The position numbers were made by a program, and so were the translations under genes. A stretch of DNA of 64,000 nt from Desulfurivibrio alkaliphilus AHT 2 (GTDB lineage Bacteria; Desulfobacterota; Desulfobulbia; Desulfobulbales; Desulfurivibrionaceae). Where the stretch lies: positions 1,803,742 through 1,867,741 of the forward strand of contig NC_014216.1 in assembly GCF_000092205.1 (NCBI RefSeq), in the 5' to 3' direction. How positions within the stretch are numbered: the stretch's first letter is position 1; each line of letters begins with the position of its first letter. Below are positions 18,165-27,235 of the stretch, piece after piece. Below the pieces are notes generated by a model. The model saw nothing but the letters and a program-made list of their open reading frames with translations. It was not told where the DNA came from and ran no database searches.

Positions 18165-19486
18165 GCGGCCGCGGCCGGGTCACCAGGCGGCCCCGGCGCG
18201 AGATCCTGGGCTGGGCGATGTTTGATTTCGCCAACCAGGCCTACACCCTGCTGATCATCACCGTGGTGTTCGGCGACCTGTTCACCACGGTAATTGTCGG
18301 CGACCGCGGGGATGGCTATCGGCTGGGCAACCTGCTCTGGAGCCTGGCCCTGGCCGGCAGCTATTTTTTGGTGGTACTGGCCGGCCCGGTCTGCGGCGCG
18401 GTGATGGATTACACCGCCAGCAAAAAACGTTTTCTGTTTGCCAGCTACCTGGTTACGGTGATTGCCACCGCCCTGCTGGTGCTGGTCACCCCCGGCGACA
18501 TCGCCCTGGGGCTGACCCTGATCGTAATCTCCTGCTTTGCCTATTCCATCGGGGAAAATTTCATCGCCTCCTTCCTGCCCAGTCTCGGCCCGCCTGAGGA
18601 TCTGGGCAAAATCTCCGGTTTCGGCTGGGCCTTGGGTTACATCGGCGGCCTGCTGGCCGCCGCCTTTACCCTGGCCTTTCTGGGCAATGCCACGGCGGAA
18701 AACTTTGAGCGGATCCGCTGGGTCGGCCCATTTGCCGCCGGCTTTTTTCTCTTTGCCGCCCTGCCCACCTTTCTCTGGCTGCGGGAACCGGGCACGGCCC
18801 GGCCGCGACCGGTCGGGCAAAGCTACCTGAAGTTGGGCCTGCAACGCACCGCCGCCACCCTGCGGGACATCACCCGCTTTAAAGACCTGGCCATTTTCCT
18901 GCTGTCGGTGCTCTTTTCCATGGCCGCCATCTATATCATTATCAGCTTCACCTTCATCTACGGCGCCCAGGTCATCGGCTGGGACGAAAAAACCCGCAAC
19001 CTGATGTTCATCGTGGTGCAGCTCACCGCCGCCGCCGGGGCCCTGGGGTTCGGTTTCCTGCAGGACCGCCTGGGAATTAAGGCCATGTATCAGGTTACCC
19101 TGATGCTCTGGGTGGTGGCCATTGTCGCCATCTGGGCCACCCCCGGGCTGACCGTCTGGCTCAACCGGGTCAGCGGGCTGGCCTGGGAGGCGCAACATTT
19201 TTTCCTGGTGGTCGGCTGCCTGGCGGGAATCAGCCTGGGCGCCACCCAGTCCGCCAGCCGTGCCCTGGTTGGCCTCTTCTCACCGGCCGACAAAAGCGCC
19301 GAATTTTTCGGTTTTTGGGGACTGGCCAACAAGCTGGCCGGCATGCTGGGCATTGCCGCCCTGGGGGTGTTGCAAGCCGCAGTGGGCCTGCAGGAATCGA
19401 TTCTGCTCTGCGCCTTCCTCTTTATTGTGGCCTTTACTATTTGCCTGCCGGTAAATCAGGCCCGCGGCCAAGCCGCCGCCCGGTAA
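18143..19486 (+). CDS. MFS permease of the UMF1/Atg22-like family
   Basis: A 447-residue inner-membrane protein with about 12 transmembrane helices. The N-terminal WAMFDFANQAYTLLI and the loop GAVMDYTASKKRFLF are marks of the UMF1 (Atg22-like) MFS group. The substrate is unknown; relatives have been linked to amino acid efflux. It overlaps the preceding gene by 22 bases. Its stop codon TAA lies inside the terminal GGTAAGC of a family A repeat. Confidence 0.88.
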   Translation: MAQPGAISGRGRVTRRPRREILGWAMFDFANQAYTLLIITVVFGDLFTTVIVGDRGDGYRLGNLLWSLALAGSYFLVVLAGPVCGAVMDYTASKKRFLFASYLVTVIATALLVLVTPGDIALGLTLIVISCFAYSIGENFIASFLPSLGPPEDLGKISGFGWALGYIGGLLAAAFTLAFLGNATAENFERIRWVGPFAAGFFLFAALPTFLWLREPGTARPRPVGQSYLKLGLQRTAATLRDITRFKDLAIFLLSVLFSMAAIYIIISFTFIYGAQVIGWDEKTRNLMFIVVQLTAAAGALGFGFLQDRLGIKAMYQVTLMLWVVAIVAIWATPGLTVWLNRVSGLAWEAQHFFLVVGCLAGISLGATQSASRALVGLFSPADKSAEFFGFWGLANKLAGMLGIAALGVLQAAVGLQESILLCAFLFIVAFTICLPVNQARGQAAAR

Positions 19487-19592
19487 GCGGTCACGGGGCA
19501 CCCCACCTTGCGGCGATCAGCCCGGCTTGCGTACTGATGTAAGCGGCGCCGGTCTGCTTGCCGCAATCTGGGGCACCCCGCAACCGCTTACC
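19482..19592. repeat. family A palindromic element, full length (111 bp)
   Basis: The left arm begins GGTAAGCGG and the right arm ends CCGCTTACC, with complementary GGGGCACC/GGGGTGCC-type segments inside. The centre contains GTAC, as in other copies. The first bases supply the stop codon of the upstream MFS gene. Confidence 0.75.
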
Positions 19593-19679
19593 CCATGGCC
19601 CGGTGAACAGTCAGCACAAGAGGAGCAGCAAGGAAAAAAATTGATTATACAAAAAAAACAGGATATACGAGGGGACGGC

Positions 19680-19772
19680 ATGGGCACATCCGGCCGCTAC
19701 AAACAAAGCCCACAACGCACGCCGAGAACCTGCAGACCAAAGGCATGGCGTATTGGCCGTAACAAGCCGTAA
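19680..19772 (+). CDS. candidate small basic protein, 30 residues
   Basis: An ATG preceded by GAGGGGA opens a 30-codon frame rich in arginine and lysine (six R and three K) that ends in ...RIGRNKP. Its TAA stop comes from the left end of the family A element at 19768. It lies between two family A copies, after a short A-rich stretch. Coding is unproven and no family is recognised. It could be a chance frame. Confidence 0.3.
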   Translation: MGTSGRYKQSPQRTPRTCRPKAWRIGRNKP

Positions 19773-19874
19773 TCGTCAGCAGTGCCGCAGGTTGCGGCAA
19801 GCGAGACGGCGAAGCGTACATCAGTACGTGAGCCGGCTCGATCGCCGCAAGATGCGGTGCTGCTGACGATTACG
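19768..19874. repeat. family A palindromic element, full length (107 bp)
   Basis: The arms are CGTAATCGTCAGCAG on the left and CTGCTGACGATTACG on the right, perfectly complementary. The core reads almost the same as the copy inside cbiD. The right end provides the stop codon of cvpA on the minus strand, and the left end that of the small frame at 19680. Confidence 0.78.
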
Positions 19875-20406
19875 GGGGGTTGCCGGGGACGGGGAGTAGG
19901 GGTACTATGGCCGGCTCCCGGGGCAGAAAAACCGCCCGGATCTCCTCATCGCGGATCACCTGCTGCAGAAAGCGGGCGCCTGCATCCAGGTAGGGCTTGC
20001 TGTAGGAGTCGGCCAGCACCGGTGACACCGGGCCGGACATCCCGGAAAAGACAAAATAGAGCAAAACCACCAGCAGGTATGCCTTGGCCAGGCCGAAAAG
20101 GCCGCCACTTAACCGGTCGAACCAGGAGGTAAGGGTGAAGTTCACCACCCGCCGCAGGCCAAAGGTAAGCGCGCGGATCAGCAGGTAGGTCGCCCCGGCC
20201 AGCAAAAGGTAGGCCAGCAGGAAGGTCAGGCGTGATGGTTCCACCAGCGGGATCAGCTTCATCACCCCACCGGCAAAGTTTCCGGCCACCACAAAAGCCA
20301 GAATCAGGGCCACCACCGGGGCCAACTGGCGGACAAAACCGACCCAGCCCCCCCAGGCGACGAAAAAAACCACCACCGCGATGATACCGGCATCAAGGAC
20401 AGTCAT
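19870..20406 (-). CDS. cvpA: CvpA family membrane protein
   Basis: A 178-residue inner-membrane protein with four hydrophobic helices. The start MTVLDAGIIAVVVFFVAWGGWVGFVRQ and the segment SWFDRLSGGLFGLAKAYLLV are typical of CvpA (colicin V production protein family), linked in enterobacteria to envelope homeostasis. The stop codon TAA is part of the adjacent family A repeat. The gene is transcribed away from the Crp/Fnr-like gene, with 77 bases between the starts. Confidence 0.88.
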   Translation of the reverse strand: MTVLDAGIIAVVVFFVAWGGWVGFVRQLAPVVALILAFVVAGNFAGGVMKLIPLVEPSRLTFLLAYLLLAGATYLLIRALTFGLRRVVNFTLTSWFDRLSGGLFGLAKAYLLVVLLYFVFSGMSGPVSPVLADSYSKPYLDAGARFLQQVIRDEEIRAVFLPREPAIVPLLPVPGNPP

Positions 20407-20483
20407 AGGATTAACACAGTAATTTAAAGTTCATAAGCTTGGCAAGTTGTGCCCAACAAAAACGTGTTCACACAAAAATTGCA

Positions 20484-21167
20484 ATGAATATCGTCGATTT
20501 TCTCACCACCGTCCCCCTCTTTAGAGGCTTAAACCGGGAGCAGTACGATCATCTGGCCATGATCGCCACCGACCAGGAATACGCCAAAGGGCAGAGTATT
20601 TTTGCCGAAGGCGATCCCGGCGAGGGGTTCTTTATGGTCATGAGCGGCCAGGTAAAAATCTACAAGCTGTCCTTTGAAGGCAAGGAACAGATCCTGCACA
20701 TCTTCGGCCCCGGGGAACCTTTTGCCGAAGCGGCGGTTTTCATCGGCTCTCCCTATCCGGCCCACGCCATGGCCCTGGCCCCCAGCCGGGTGCTGTTTCT
20801 GCCCCGCCGGGCCTTTATAGAATTGATCAACCGCCAGCCCGAGCTGGCCCTCAACATGCTTGCCGCGCTTTCACTGCGGCTGAAAAAGTTTGCCCAGCTG
20901 ATTGAAGAGCTGTCCCTGAAAGAGGTTCCCGACCGTCTGGCCGCCCATCTGCTCTCGCTCAGCGACCAGCAGCAGGGACGGGACCAGGTGGTGCTGCCGG
21001 TGAGCAAGACTCAGCTGGCCGGGCTGCTGGGCACCATCCCGGAAACCCTTTCGCGAATTTTCAACAAAATGGCCAAGGCAGGCATGATCAGCACCGACGG
21101 CCCCCGGATCACCATCCAGGATCGCGAGGCCCTGGATCAACTGGCCAACGGAGAACGAAAACTGTAA
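20484..21167 (+). CDS. Crp/Fnr family transcriptional regulator
   Basis: The N-terminal cyclic-nucleotide-binding fold (LFRGLNREQYDHLA to about residue 115) is followed by a long dimer helix and a winged-helix domain (KTQLAGLLGTIPETLSRIFNKM). There are no cysteines for an FNR-type Fe-S cluster and no clear cAMP set, so it may be a Dnr/heme-type NO or redox sensor; this is inference. ATG 20484 (MNIVDFLTTVPLF) is preferred over a TTG 15 codons upstream because homology of the fold begins there. Targets are not evident. Confidence 0.88.
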   Translation: MNIVDFLTTVPLFRGLNREQYDHLAMIATDQEYAKGQSIFAEGDPGEGFFMVMSGQVKIYKLSFEGKEQILHIFGPGEPFAEAAVFIGSPYPAHAMALAPSRVLFLPRRAFIELINRQPELALNMLAALSLRLKKFAQLIEELSLKEVPDRLAAHLLSLSDQQQGRDQVVLPVSKTQLAGLLGTIPETLSRIFNKMAKAGMISTDGPRITIQDREALDQLANGERKL

Positions 21168-21236
21168 CTGGATCCGGTGGCTTCGCCCCAAACCATGGCT
21201 TTCCGGGCAGGCCATGACCGCTGGCCGCGTTTAGCA

Positions 21237-21266
21237 TTGACAGCCGGCCGTAACGCCAGGTAATAT
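21237..21266 (+). promoter_or_regulatory. candidate promoter for thiC
   Basis: A perfect TTGACA (21237-21242) is separated by 18 bases from TAATAT (21261-21266). The start codon follows 108 bases later. No TPP riboswitch core (CUGAGA and partner) was found in this leader. Confidence 0.6.
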
Positions 21267-21374
21267 GCTACCCTTTTTGACTATAACCACCAAACTTGGG
21301 ACATTTCCCCGACATATCGCTTTTTCAAGCTCAGCGACCGCGGCCCGCCCGTCGATCGCCGGCAAGGAGTTAAC

Positions 21375-22667
21375 ATGAGCATCCGCGAAGACGCCATCAA
21401 TGGCAAGGTAACCCCGGTATTTGAACAGTGCGCCGCCCACGAGGGGGTCAGCGTTGAAACCCTGATGGCCGGAGTGGCGGCGGGGGATATCTGTATCCCC
21501 AAAAATCACCACCACGACTTTCCCCGCGTTACCGGGATCGGCAAAGGGCTGAAAACCAAGGTCAACGCCAATATCGGTTCCTCCAAGGACCACCCGGAAC
21601 TGGAAAATGAGCTGCAAAAGCTCTGTGTCTGCCTCAAGGCGGGAGCCGACGCGGTGATGGACCTGAGCATGGGCGGAGAGATCAGCGCCATCCGCCGGGA
21701 AATTCTCAAAAACTGCCCGATCCCGTTGGGCACCGTGCCCATCTACCAGAGTATCGCCCAGTTCGTGGAGAAGGATAAAAAGAAGATCGGCGAAGTCAGC
21801 GTCGATCATATTTTTCAGACCATCGAAGAACAGGCCCGCGACGGGGTGGACTTCATGACCATCCACTGCGGTATTACCAGGGAAACCCTGCGGCGCATCG
21901 ACAACCACCCGCGCCTGCTGGGGGTGGTCAGCCGGGGCGGTTCGTTCACCATCGAGTGGATGAGCTATAACAACCGCGAAAACCCCATGTACGAACACTT
22001 CGACGACCTGCTGGCGATCCTTAAGGAACACGAGGTAACCCTGAGCCTGGGGGACGGCATCCGCCCGGGCTGCCTGGCCGACGCCACCGACCGGGGCCAG
22101 GTCCAGGAACTGATCCACCTGGGTGAGCTGACCCAGCGGGCCTGGGACGCCGGGGTACAGGTGATGATCGAAGGCCCGGGGCATATGCCCCTTGATCAAA
22201 TTGAAGCCAACGTCATGTTGCAGAAAAGGCTCTGCCACAACGCCCCTTTCTATGTTCTGGGACCGCTGGTCACCGATATCGCGCCGGGCTACGACCACAT
22301 CACCGGCGCCATCGGCGGGGCCATCGCCGCTTCCGCCGGGGCCGACTTTCTCTGTTACGTCACCCCCGCCGAGCACCTCAAGCTGCCCAGCTCCCAGGAT
22401 GTCCACGACGGGGTGATCGCCTCGCGGATCGCCGCCCACGCCGCCGATATCGTCAAAAAGGTACCCGGCGCCATGGCGCGGGACATTGAAATGGCCAAGC
22501 GCCGTTGCGCTTTGGACTGGAAAGGCCAGATCGAACTCTCGGTTGACCCGGAGAAGGCCAGGCGTTATCGTGAGGAGGGCAACACCTACACCGGTGATGC
22601 CTGCAGCATGTGCGGCTCGTTCTGCGCCATTAAGGTCTACAAGCAGGCCAGCCGCAGGAGAGAATAA
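21375..22667 (+). CDS. thiC: phosphomethylpyrimidine synthase (ThiC)
   Basis: Converts aminoimidazole ribotide to the HMP-phosphate moiety of thiamin. It is a radical SAM enzyme with the Fe-S ligands at the C-terminus (CSMCGSFC). IPKNHHHD, MEGPGH-like IEGPGHMPLD and the PLVTDIAPGYDHITGAIG run are diagnostic. At 430 residues it is the shorter anaerobe-type ThiC without the N-terminal extension. AAGGAG precedes the ATG. No other thiamin genes are in the window. Confidence 0.97.
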   Translation: MSIREDAINGKVTPVFEQCAAHEGVSVETLMAGVAAGDICIPKNHHHDFPRVTGIGKGLKTKVNANIGSSKDHPELENELQKLCVCLKAGADAVMDLSMGGEISAIRREILKNCPIPLGTVPIYQSIAQFVEKDKKKIGEVSVDHIFQTIEEQARDGVDFMTIHCGITRETLRRIDNHPRLLGVVSRGGSFTIEWMSYNNRENPMYEHFDDLLAILKEHEVTLSLGDGIRPGCLADATDRGQVQELIHLGELTQRAWDAGVQVMIEGPGHMPLDQIEANVMLQKRLCHNAPFYVLGPLVTDIAPGYDHITGAIGGAIAASAGADFLCYVTPAEHLKLPSSQDVHDGVIASRIAAHAADIVKKVPGAMARDIEMAKRRCALDWKGQIELSVDPEKARRYREEGNTYTGDACSMCGSFCAIKVYKQASRRRE

Positions 22668-22684
22668 GAGGGGGAAAACGACGT

Positions 22685-23014
22685 ATGGAATTTTTTGCCA
22701 GTATCATAGATCTGATAGACAGCACCGGGGTTCCCGACCAGATCAGCAACGTCGAGGTCGCGGCGCTGTTTACCAACCCCTGGTTCATGGTGCCATTTGT
22801 GCTGTTTGTGGTTTACAAGCTGTACCGGCAGGCACTCAACACCCTGGTGCTCACCGGCCTGGCCGTCGCCTTGTGGGTTTTTTCCGGCAGCCCGATGATG
22901 GACGGTCTGATCATCGACGGCGAGCTCCAGTTGAACAAAGTGCTGCCGGTGGCGGGAGTGGGCCTGCTGGCGGTGGTGATCGCCGTCTATTTTCTCTTTA
23001 TCCGCTCCGATTGA
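22685..23014 (+). CDS. small membrane protein of unknown function
   Basis: A 109-residue protein with three hydrophobic segments (about 34-50, 54-68 and 88-106) and a polar N-terminus. No family is recognised. AGGGGG lies before the ATG, and the gene begins 18 bases after thiC, so it is probably cotranscribed with it. A link to thiamin is not shown by the sequence. Confidence 0.7.
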   Translation: MEFFASIIDLIDSTGVPDQISNVEVAALFTNPWFMVPFVLFVVYKLYRQALNTLVLTGLAVALWVFSGSPMMDGLIIDGELQLNKVLPVAGVGLLAVVIAVYFLFIRSD

Positions 23015-23094
23015 CCGCCGGCACTGACTAACAGGTCGATCAGCGGCCAATAACGACGGCGCCCCCCGACCGCTCTTAACATTACCACCACTTA

Positions 23095-23871
23095 ATGCAC
23101 CCACTGGCCGCAATTTACCGACAACTGCAGGATTTTTTCGGCCCCCAGCACTGGTGGCCCGGCGACACCCCCCTGGAGATCATGGTGGGCGCGGTACTGA
23201 CCCAAAACACCTCCTGGGGCAATGTCGAGAAGGCCATCGACAACCTCAAGGCGGCAGGCCTGCTACCAACCACCCTGGCAACAACCAACCACCCCTCCGG
23301 CAAAACCGGCGACAGCCCCCCCCGGGAGCCCGGCGACGGCGACGGAGCAACCGGCCAACAGGGCAGGGCCGCCAACAACTTCGGCGAGCCGGACCAGAAC
23401 CAGTGCCTGCTCGCTTTGCGGCAACTGCCCCCCGAGGTGCTGGCCGAACTGATCCGCCCGGCCGGCTATTACAACCTCAAAGCCCGGCGGCTGCACAACC
23501 TGCTGGCCTGTATTGCCGACGGGTACGGCAGGGTGGAAAACTTCCTGGCCCTTGCCGCCAACGATCTGCGGCAACAACTGCTGGCGGTCAAGGGCATCGG
23601 CCCGGAAACCGCCGATTCCATCTGCCTCTATGCCGCCGGCAAGCCGATTTTCGTGGTGGATGCCTACACCCACCGGATCTTCAGCCGCCACCAACTGCTG
23701 CCGGAGGAAGCCGACTACCACGCCATCCAGGAGATCTTCACCGACGCCCTGCCCGCCGACCCGGTCCTCTACAACGAATACCACGCCCTGATCGTTAGGC
23801 TGGGCAAAGAGTTCTGCAAGAAGCGCAACCCCCGCTGTCCCGAGTGCCCCCTGCACCGCCCAACCGACTGA
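23095..23871 (+). CDS. endonuclease III-like DNA glycosylase
   Basis: A helix-hairpin-helix GPD protein of 258 residues. The hairpin is VKGIGPETADSICLYA and the catalytic aspartate is in IFVVDAYTHRIF. The lysine used by bifunctional Nth enzymes is replaced (PETAD), suggesting a monofunctional glycosylase. The C-terminal Fe-S motif has C-x6-C-x2-C (CKKRNPRCPEC), but the fourth cysteine is absent and the protein ends HRPTD. A hydrophilic stretch of about 45 residues rich in P, G and D (about 57-100) looks inserted between the first helices. Confidence 0.85.
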   Translation: MHPLAAIYRQLQDFFGPQHWWPGDTPLEIMVGAVLTQNTSWGNVEKAIDNLKAAGLLPTTLATTNHPSGKTGDSPPREPGDGDGATGQQGRAANNFGEPDQNQCLLALRQLPPEVLAELIRPAGYYNLKARRLHNLLACIADGYGRVENFLALAANDLRQQLLAVKGIGPETADSICLYAAGKPIFVVDAYTHRIFSRHQLLPEEADYHAIQEIFTDALPADPVLYNEYHALIVRLGKEFCKKRNPRCPECPLHRPTD

Positions 23872-23998
23872 ATTGCCGCCGCTATCGCCCTGGAGCCCGG
23901 CCGCCCAACAGCAGAAAAGGCTTGACTTGCGAGACGATTTCCGCAATTTATATGCCTGCAAATTGTCGACGTCGCCAGAGACGGCGCCGACTGAAATT

Positions 23999-24161
23999 AT
24001 CCAGGTGCTCGTTGGAGCTTAACAGGGAATCCCGTGTGAATCGGGAACGGACCCGCCGCTGTAATCGGGGACGAAAGCCGCAAAATGTCACTGTCTGCCA
24101 CCTTGGCGATGGGAAGACGCGGCCGGTAGGAAGATCCGAGAGTCAGAAGACCTGCCTGGGT
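23999..24161 (+). ncRNA. cobalamin riboswitch upstream of btuB
   Basis: The P1 stem is ATCCAGG (23999-24005) with CCTGGGT (24155-24161). Between them are the family landmarks: GGTGCTC, AGGGAATCCCGTG, AATCGGGAACGG, CCCGCCGCTGTAA, GGGGACGAAAGCCGCA, TGTCACTG, GGGAAGACGC and AGTCAGAAGACCTGCC. A hairpin with loop GTGGAAC follows (24175-24192), as in the cbiK riboswitch. It should bind adenosyl- or methylcobalamin and turn off the uptake operon. A weak promoter (TTGACT at 23922) lies upstream. Confidence 0.95.
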
Positions 24162-24224
24162 AGTGTGGATACCGCCCCCGTGGAACCGGGGCAGGTCGCC
24201 GATCCCATGGATAAAACAGGGAAT

Positions 24225-24261
24225 CCCGGATCGATATCAACATATCGGTTCGGGTTTTTTT
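24225..24261 (+). terminator. riboswitch-controlled terminator before btuB
   Basis: CCCGGATCGATAT (24225-24237) pairs with ATATCGGTTCGGG (24242-24254), with two G-U pairs and a four-base loop, followed by seven T. It lies 45 bases before btuB and is the probable off-switch of the cobalamin riboswitch. Confidence 0.88.
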
Positions 24262-24305
24262 ATTGCCACCCCGCAACCGCAAGTCAAAGTTAAGGGGAAA
24301 GCGCA

Positions 24306-26153
24306 ATGAAAAAGCAGCTCAATGTTATTGGTTTATGCACTCTGCTGGCCCTGCCCATGGCCGCCGGCAACGCCGGCGCCGCGCCACAGTCTGATCCCAT
24401 GCTGGAAGCAGTGGTGGTTACCGCCAGCCGCACCGCCCAAAGCGTGGACGACACCCTGGCCGCGGTCACCGTCATCAGCCGCCAGGACTTGGAGCGGGGG
24501 CAGTTCAGCAGCCTGCCGGAAGCCCTGGCCACCGTGCCCGGGCTGCAGATCAGCCGCAGCGGCGGCCGGGGCAAGGAAACCAACATCCATTTGCGCGGCA
24601 CCTCCACCAGCCAGACCCTGGTCATGGTGGATGGCGTTCGGCTGGGCTCCGCCACCCTGGGCCGCCCTTCCCTGCAGCACATTCCCCTGAGCCAGATTGA
24701 GCGGATCGAAGTGGTCCGGGGGCCGCGCTCCACCCTTTACGGCTCCGATGCCATGGGCGGGGTTATCCACATCATCACCCGCCGGGGCCAGGAAGAGACC
24801 CGGGGAAACATCAGTGCCGGCGCCGGCAGCCATCGCAGCTACGAAACCCAGGCCGCAATTGCCGGCGCCCACGGCGACAGCCATTACAGCCTGAGCGGCG
24901 GCCATTTTTACACCCGGGGCTTTGACGCGCGCCGCAATGATGTACCCGATCCCAGCGGCTGGGGCAACACCCCCGATGAACCGGACCGGGACGGCTACCG
25001 GGAAAGCTCCGCCAGCATCCGCCTGGGGCACCGTTTCGCCCCCGGTCATGAGGTCGAGCTGCACGGCCTGCACTCCTCCGGCACCACCGAGTTTGACGGC
25101 TGGGAAAACGAAACCGATTTCCGCCAGCAGGTGCTGGGGCTCAACTGGCGGCTGATGCCCGCCGATTTCTGGGACATCACCCTGCAGGCCGCCCAGAGTT
25201 GGGATGACAGCAAAAACTACAGCGACGGCACCTACTCCAGCCGGTTTGACACCAAACGGGATCAACTGGGCTGGCAGAATGATTTTTTTCTCAATGCCGA
25301 CAACACACTAACCCTGGGGGTTGATTATCATAAGGATCGGGTCAGTGGCAGCACCGACTACGATGAAGATTCCCGCTACACCACCGGGTATTACGCCCAG
25401 CACCAGCTTAATCATGGCCGCCACGGTTTTATGCTGGGGATGCGCTACGAGGACAATGAACAGTTCGGCAGCCATACCACTTACAACCTCGGCTACGGCC
25501 TGCAACTGCCGCGCAATACCCGGCTGACCCTGAACTACGGCACCGCCTTTCGGGCCCCTACCTTCAATGACCTGTACTGGCCCGCCGACCCGGTCTGGGG
25601 CGGCGGCGGCAACCCGGACCTGAAGCCGGAAGAGTCCAAAAGCTACGAAGCGGCCCTGCAACAGAGCTACCAGGGCGGACACTGGCGCCTGGGAGTATTT
25701 CGCACCGACATCGATGAGATGATCAGCGGCTGGCCACCGGAGAATGTCAACCGGGCCCGGATTGACGGCCTGGAGCTGGAAAGCGGCCATTACCTGGGAG
25801 AGCACTGGCAGCTTGGGGCGGTGGTTACCATCTTGAGCCCTAAAGACCGGGACAGCGACCTGCTGCTGCCGCGCCGGGCCCGCCGCACGGCCGCCATCAA
25901 CCTGGATGGCGATTTCGGCCGCTGGCGCAGCGGGGTGAGCATGCAGGCCGTCGGCAAGCGCTACGACGATGCCGCCAACCAGACCCGGCTGGCGGGTTAC
26001 GCCCTGCTGTTCTGGCGGGCCGAATATGAATTGTCCGACAACTGGCTGCTGCAGGGAAAAATTGACAACCTGCTGGACAAGGATTACGAGGAAGTGGCCA
26101 CCTACAATACCCCGGGGCGCACCTTTTTCGCGACCCTGCACTACCGCTTCTAA
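24306..26153 (+). CDS. btuB: TonB-dependent cobalamin/corrinoid outer-membrane receptor (BtuB)
   Basis: A 615-residue outer-membrane barrel with a signal peptide (about 1-26), the TonB-box region LEAVVVTASR, a plug domain (VTVISRQDLE to VRGPRSTLYGSDAMGGVIHIIT) and a barrel ending in aromatic F (LHYRF). The plug and the GSDAMGG segment follow E. coli BtuB closely. It is the first gene behind the riboswitch and is followed by exbB, exbD, tonB and btuFCD, which completes transport to the cytosol. Confidence 0.95.
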   Translation: MKKQLNVIGLCTLLALPMAAGNAGAAPQSDPMLEAVVVTASRTAQSVDDTLAAVTVISRQDLERGQFSSLPEALATVPGLQISRSGGRGKETNIHLRGTSTSQTLVMVDGVRLGSATLGRPSLQHIPLSQIERIEVVRGPRSTLYGSDAMGGVIHIITRRGQEETRGNISAGAGSHRSYETQAAIAGAHGDSHYSLSGGHFYTRGFDARRNDVPDPSGWGNTPDEPDRDGYRESSASIRLGHRFAPGHEVELHGLHSSGTTEFDGWENETDFRQQVLGLNWRLMPADFWDITLQAAQSWDDSKNYSDGTYSSRFDTKRDQLGWQNDFFLNADNTLTLGVDYHKDRVSGSTDYDEDSRYTTGYYAQHQLNHGRHGFMLGMRYEDNEQFGSHTTYNLGYGLQLPRNTRLTLNYGTAFRAPTFNDLYWPADPVWGGGGNPDLKPEESKSYEAALQQSYQGGHWRLGVFRTDIDEMISGWPPENVNRARIDGLELESGHYLGEHWQLGAVVTILSPKDRDSDLLLPRRARRTAAINLDGDFGRWRSGVSMQAVGKRYDDAANQTRLAGYALLFWRAEYELSDNWLLQGKIDNLLDKDYEEVATYNTPGRTFFATLHYRF

Positions 26154-26165
26154 CCGAGGTATAAG

Positions 26166-26798
26166 ATGCTGCAACTATTCCACAGCGGCGGGCCGTTAAT
26201 GTATCCCCTGCTGGCCTGCTCGGTCATCGCTTTAGCGGTGGTGATCGAGCGGGGCCTGTTCTGGGCGCTGGTTGAATATCACCGGCGGCGGGAGCTGGTG
26301 GACGAGGTGCTGGAGCTGAGCCGGGCCGGCCGTTTGGAGAAGGTACGGGAAAAGGTCAGCGGTTGCCGCGATTACGTGGTCCGGATTTTAATCAGCGGCA
26401 TTCTTCATCGCGACTTTTCCCCGGCCAAGGCCATGGAAGCGGCGGCAGCCGACGAGTTGCAGCGGATGCGGCGCTTCATGGGGGTGCTGGACACCATGAT
26501 CACGGTGGCCCCGCTGCTGGGGATTCTGGGCACCGTGGTGGGGATCATCAACTCCTTCGAGATGCTGGAGGCAGCGGGTATTGAAGAGCCGGGCAAGGTG
26601 ACCGCCGGTATCGCCCAGGCCCTGATCACCACCGCCACCGGCCTGAGCATTGCCATCTTTGCCGTTTTTCCCTACAACTACTTCAACGCCCGGGCCGAAA
26701 ACGCGGTCCTGAACATTGAAAAATACGCCACCAGCCTGGAAATAATTTTTCAGAAGACGGCAGAACAGGTGCCTGCAAAAAGCGCCGAAGAACCATGA
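26166..26798 (+). CDS. exbB: ExbB/TolQ/MotA-type proton channel protein
   Basis: A 210-residue inner-membrane protein with three transmembrane helices, forming with ExbD the proton channel that powers TonB. The conserved segment TMITVAPLLGILGTVVGIINSF and the following helix LITTATGLSIAIFAVFPYNYF define the family. It starts 12 bases after btuB and overlaps exbD by four bases (ATGA), so the channel is dedicated to this uptake operon. Confidence 0.94.
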   Translation: MLQLFHSGGPLMYPLLACSVIALAVVIERGLFWALVEYHRRRELVDEVLELSRAGRLEKVREKVSGCRDYVVRILISGILHRDFSPAKAMEAAAADELQRMRRFMGVLDTMITVAPLLGILGTVVGIINSFEMLEAAGIEEPGKVTAGIAQALITTATGLSIAIFAVFPYNYFNARAENAVLNIEKYATSLEIIFQKTAEQVPAKSAEEP

Positions 26799-27202
26799 AG
26801 ATCAGGCAGACAACCGGCAAAAAGGCCCGCATTGAAATGCTGCCGCTGATCGACATCGTTTTTCTGGTCCTGGTGGTCTTCATTTACGCCATGCTCTCCA
26901 TGGCCGTACACCGCGGCCTGCCGGTCACCCTGCCGCAATCGGCCAGTACGGCGCCGGAACAGGCCACGGAGCTTACCGTTAACATTCAGGCCGACGGCGC
27001 CGTCTTTGTCAATCGCCAAGCGGTGGCCGGGGCGCAACTTACCGATCACCTGCGCCTGTTGGCCGCCGAGCAACCCGACGCGGCGGTGATTCTGTTTGCC
27101 GACCGGGATTTAAGCTATCAGCAACTTTTCACGGTACTTGACAAAATCAGCGCTGCCGGGCTTGAACGGGTTTCCCTGCAGGCCGAAGCCGCCACCCCCT
27201 GA
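26795..27202 (+). CDS. exbD: ExbD/TolR-type biopolymer transport protein
   Basis: A 135-residue protein with one N-terminal transmembrane helix bearing the essential aspartate D20 (MLPLIDIVFLVLVVF) and a periplasmic domain ending in the DRDLSYQQLFTVLDKISAAG motif. It works with ExbB and TonB. The four-base ATGA overlap with exbB indicates coupled translation. Confidence 0.94.
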   Translation: MKIRQTTGKKARIEMLPLIDIVFLVLVVFIYAMLSMAVHRGLPVTLPQSASTAPEQATELTVNIQADGAVFVNRQAVAGAQLTDHLRLLAAEQPDAAVILFADRDLSYQQLFTVLDKISAAGLERVSLQAEAATP

Positions 27203-27235
27203 TTACCTGCTGAACGGTTACGCTTAGCGCTTACG

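Noticed and set aside
21168-21374. TPP riboswitch before thiC
   Set aside because: The conserved CUGAGA core and its partner segment are not present in the leader; a sigma-70-like promoter is.
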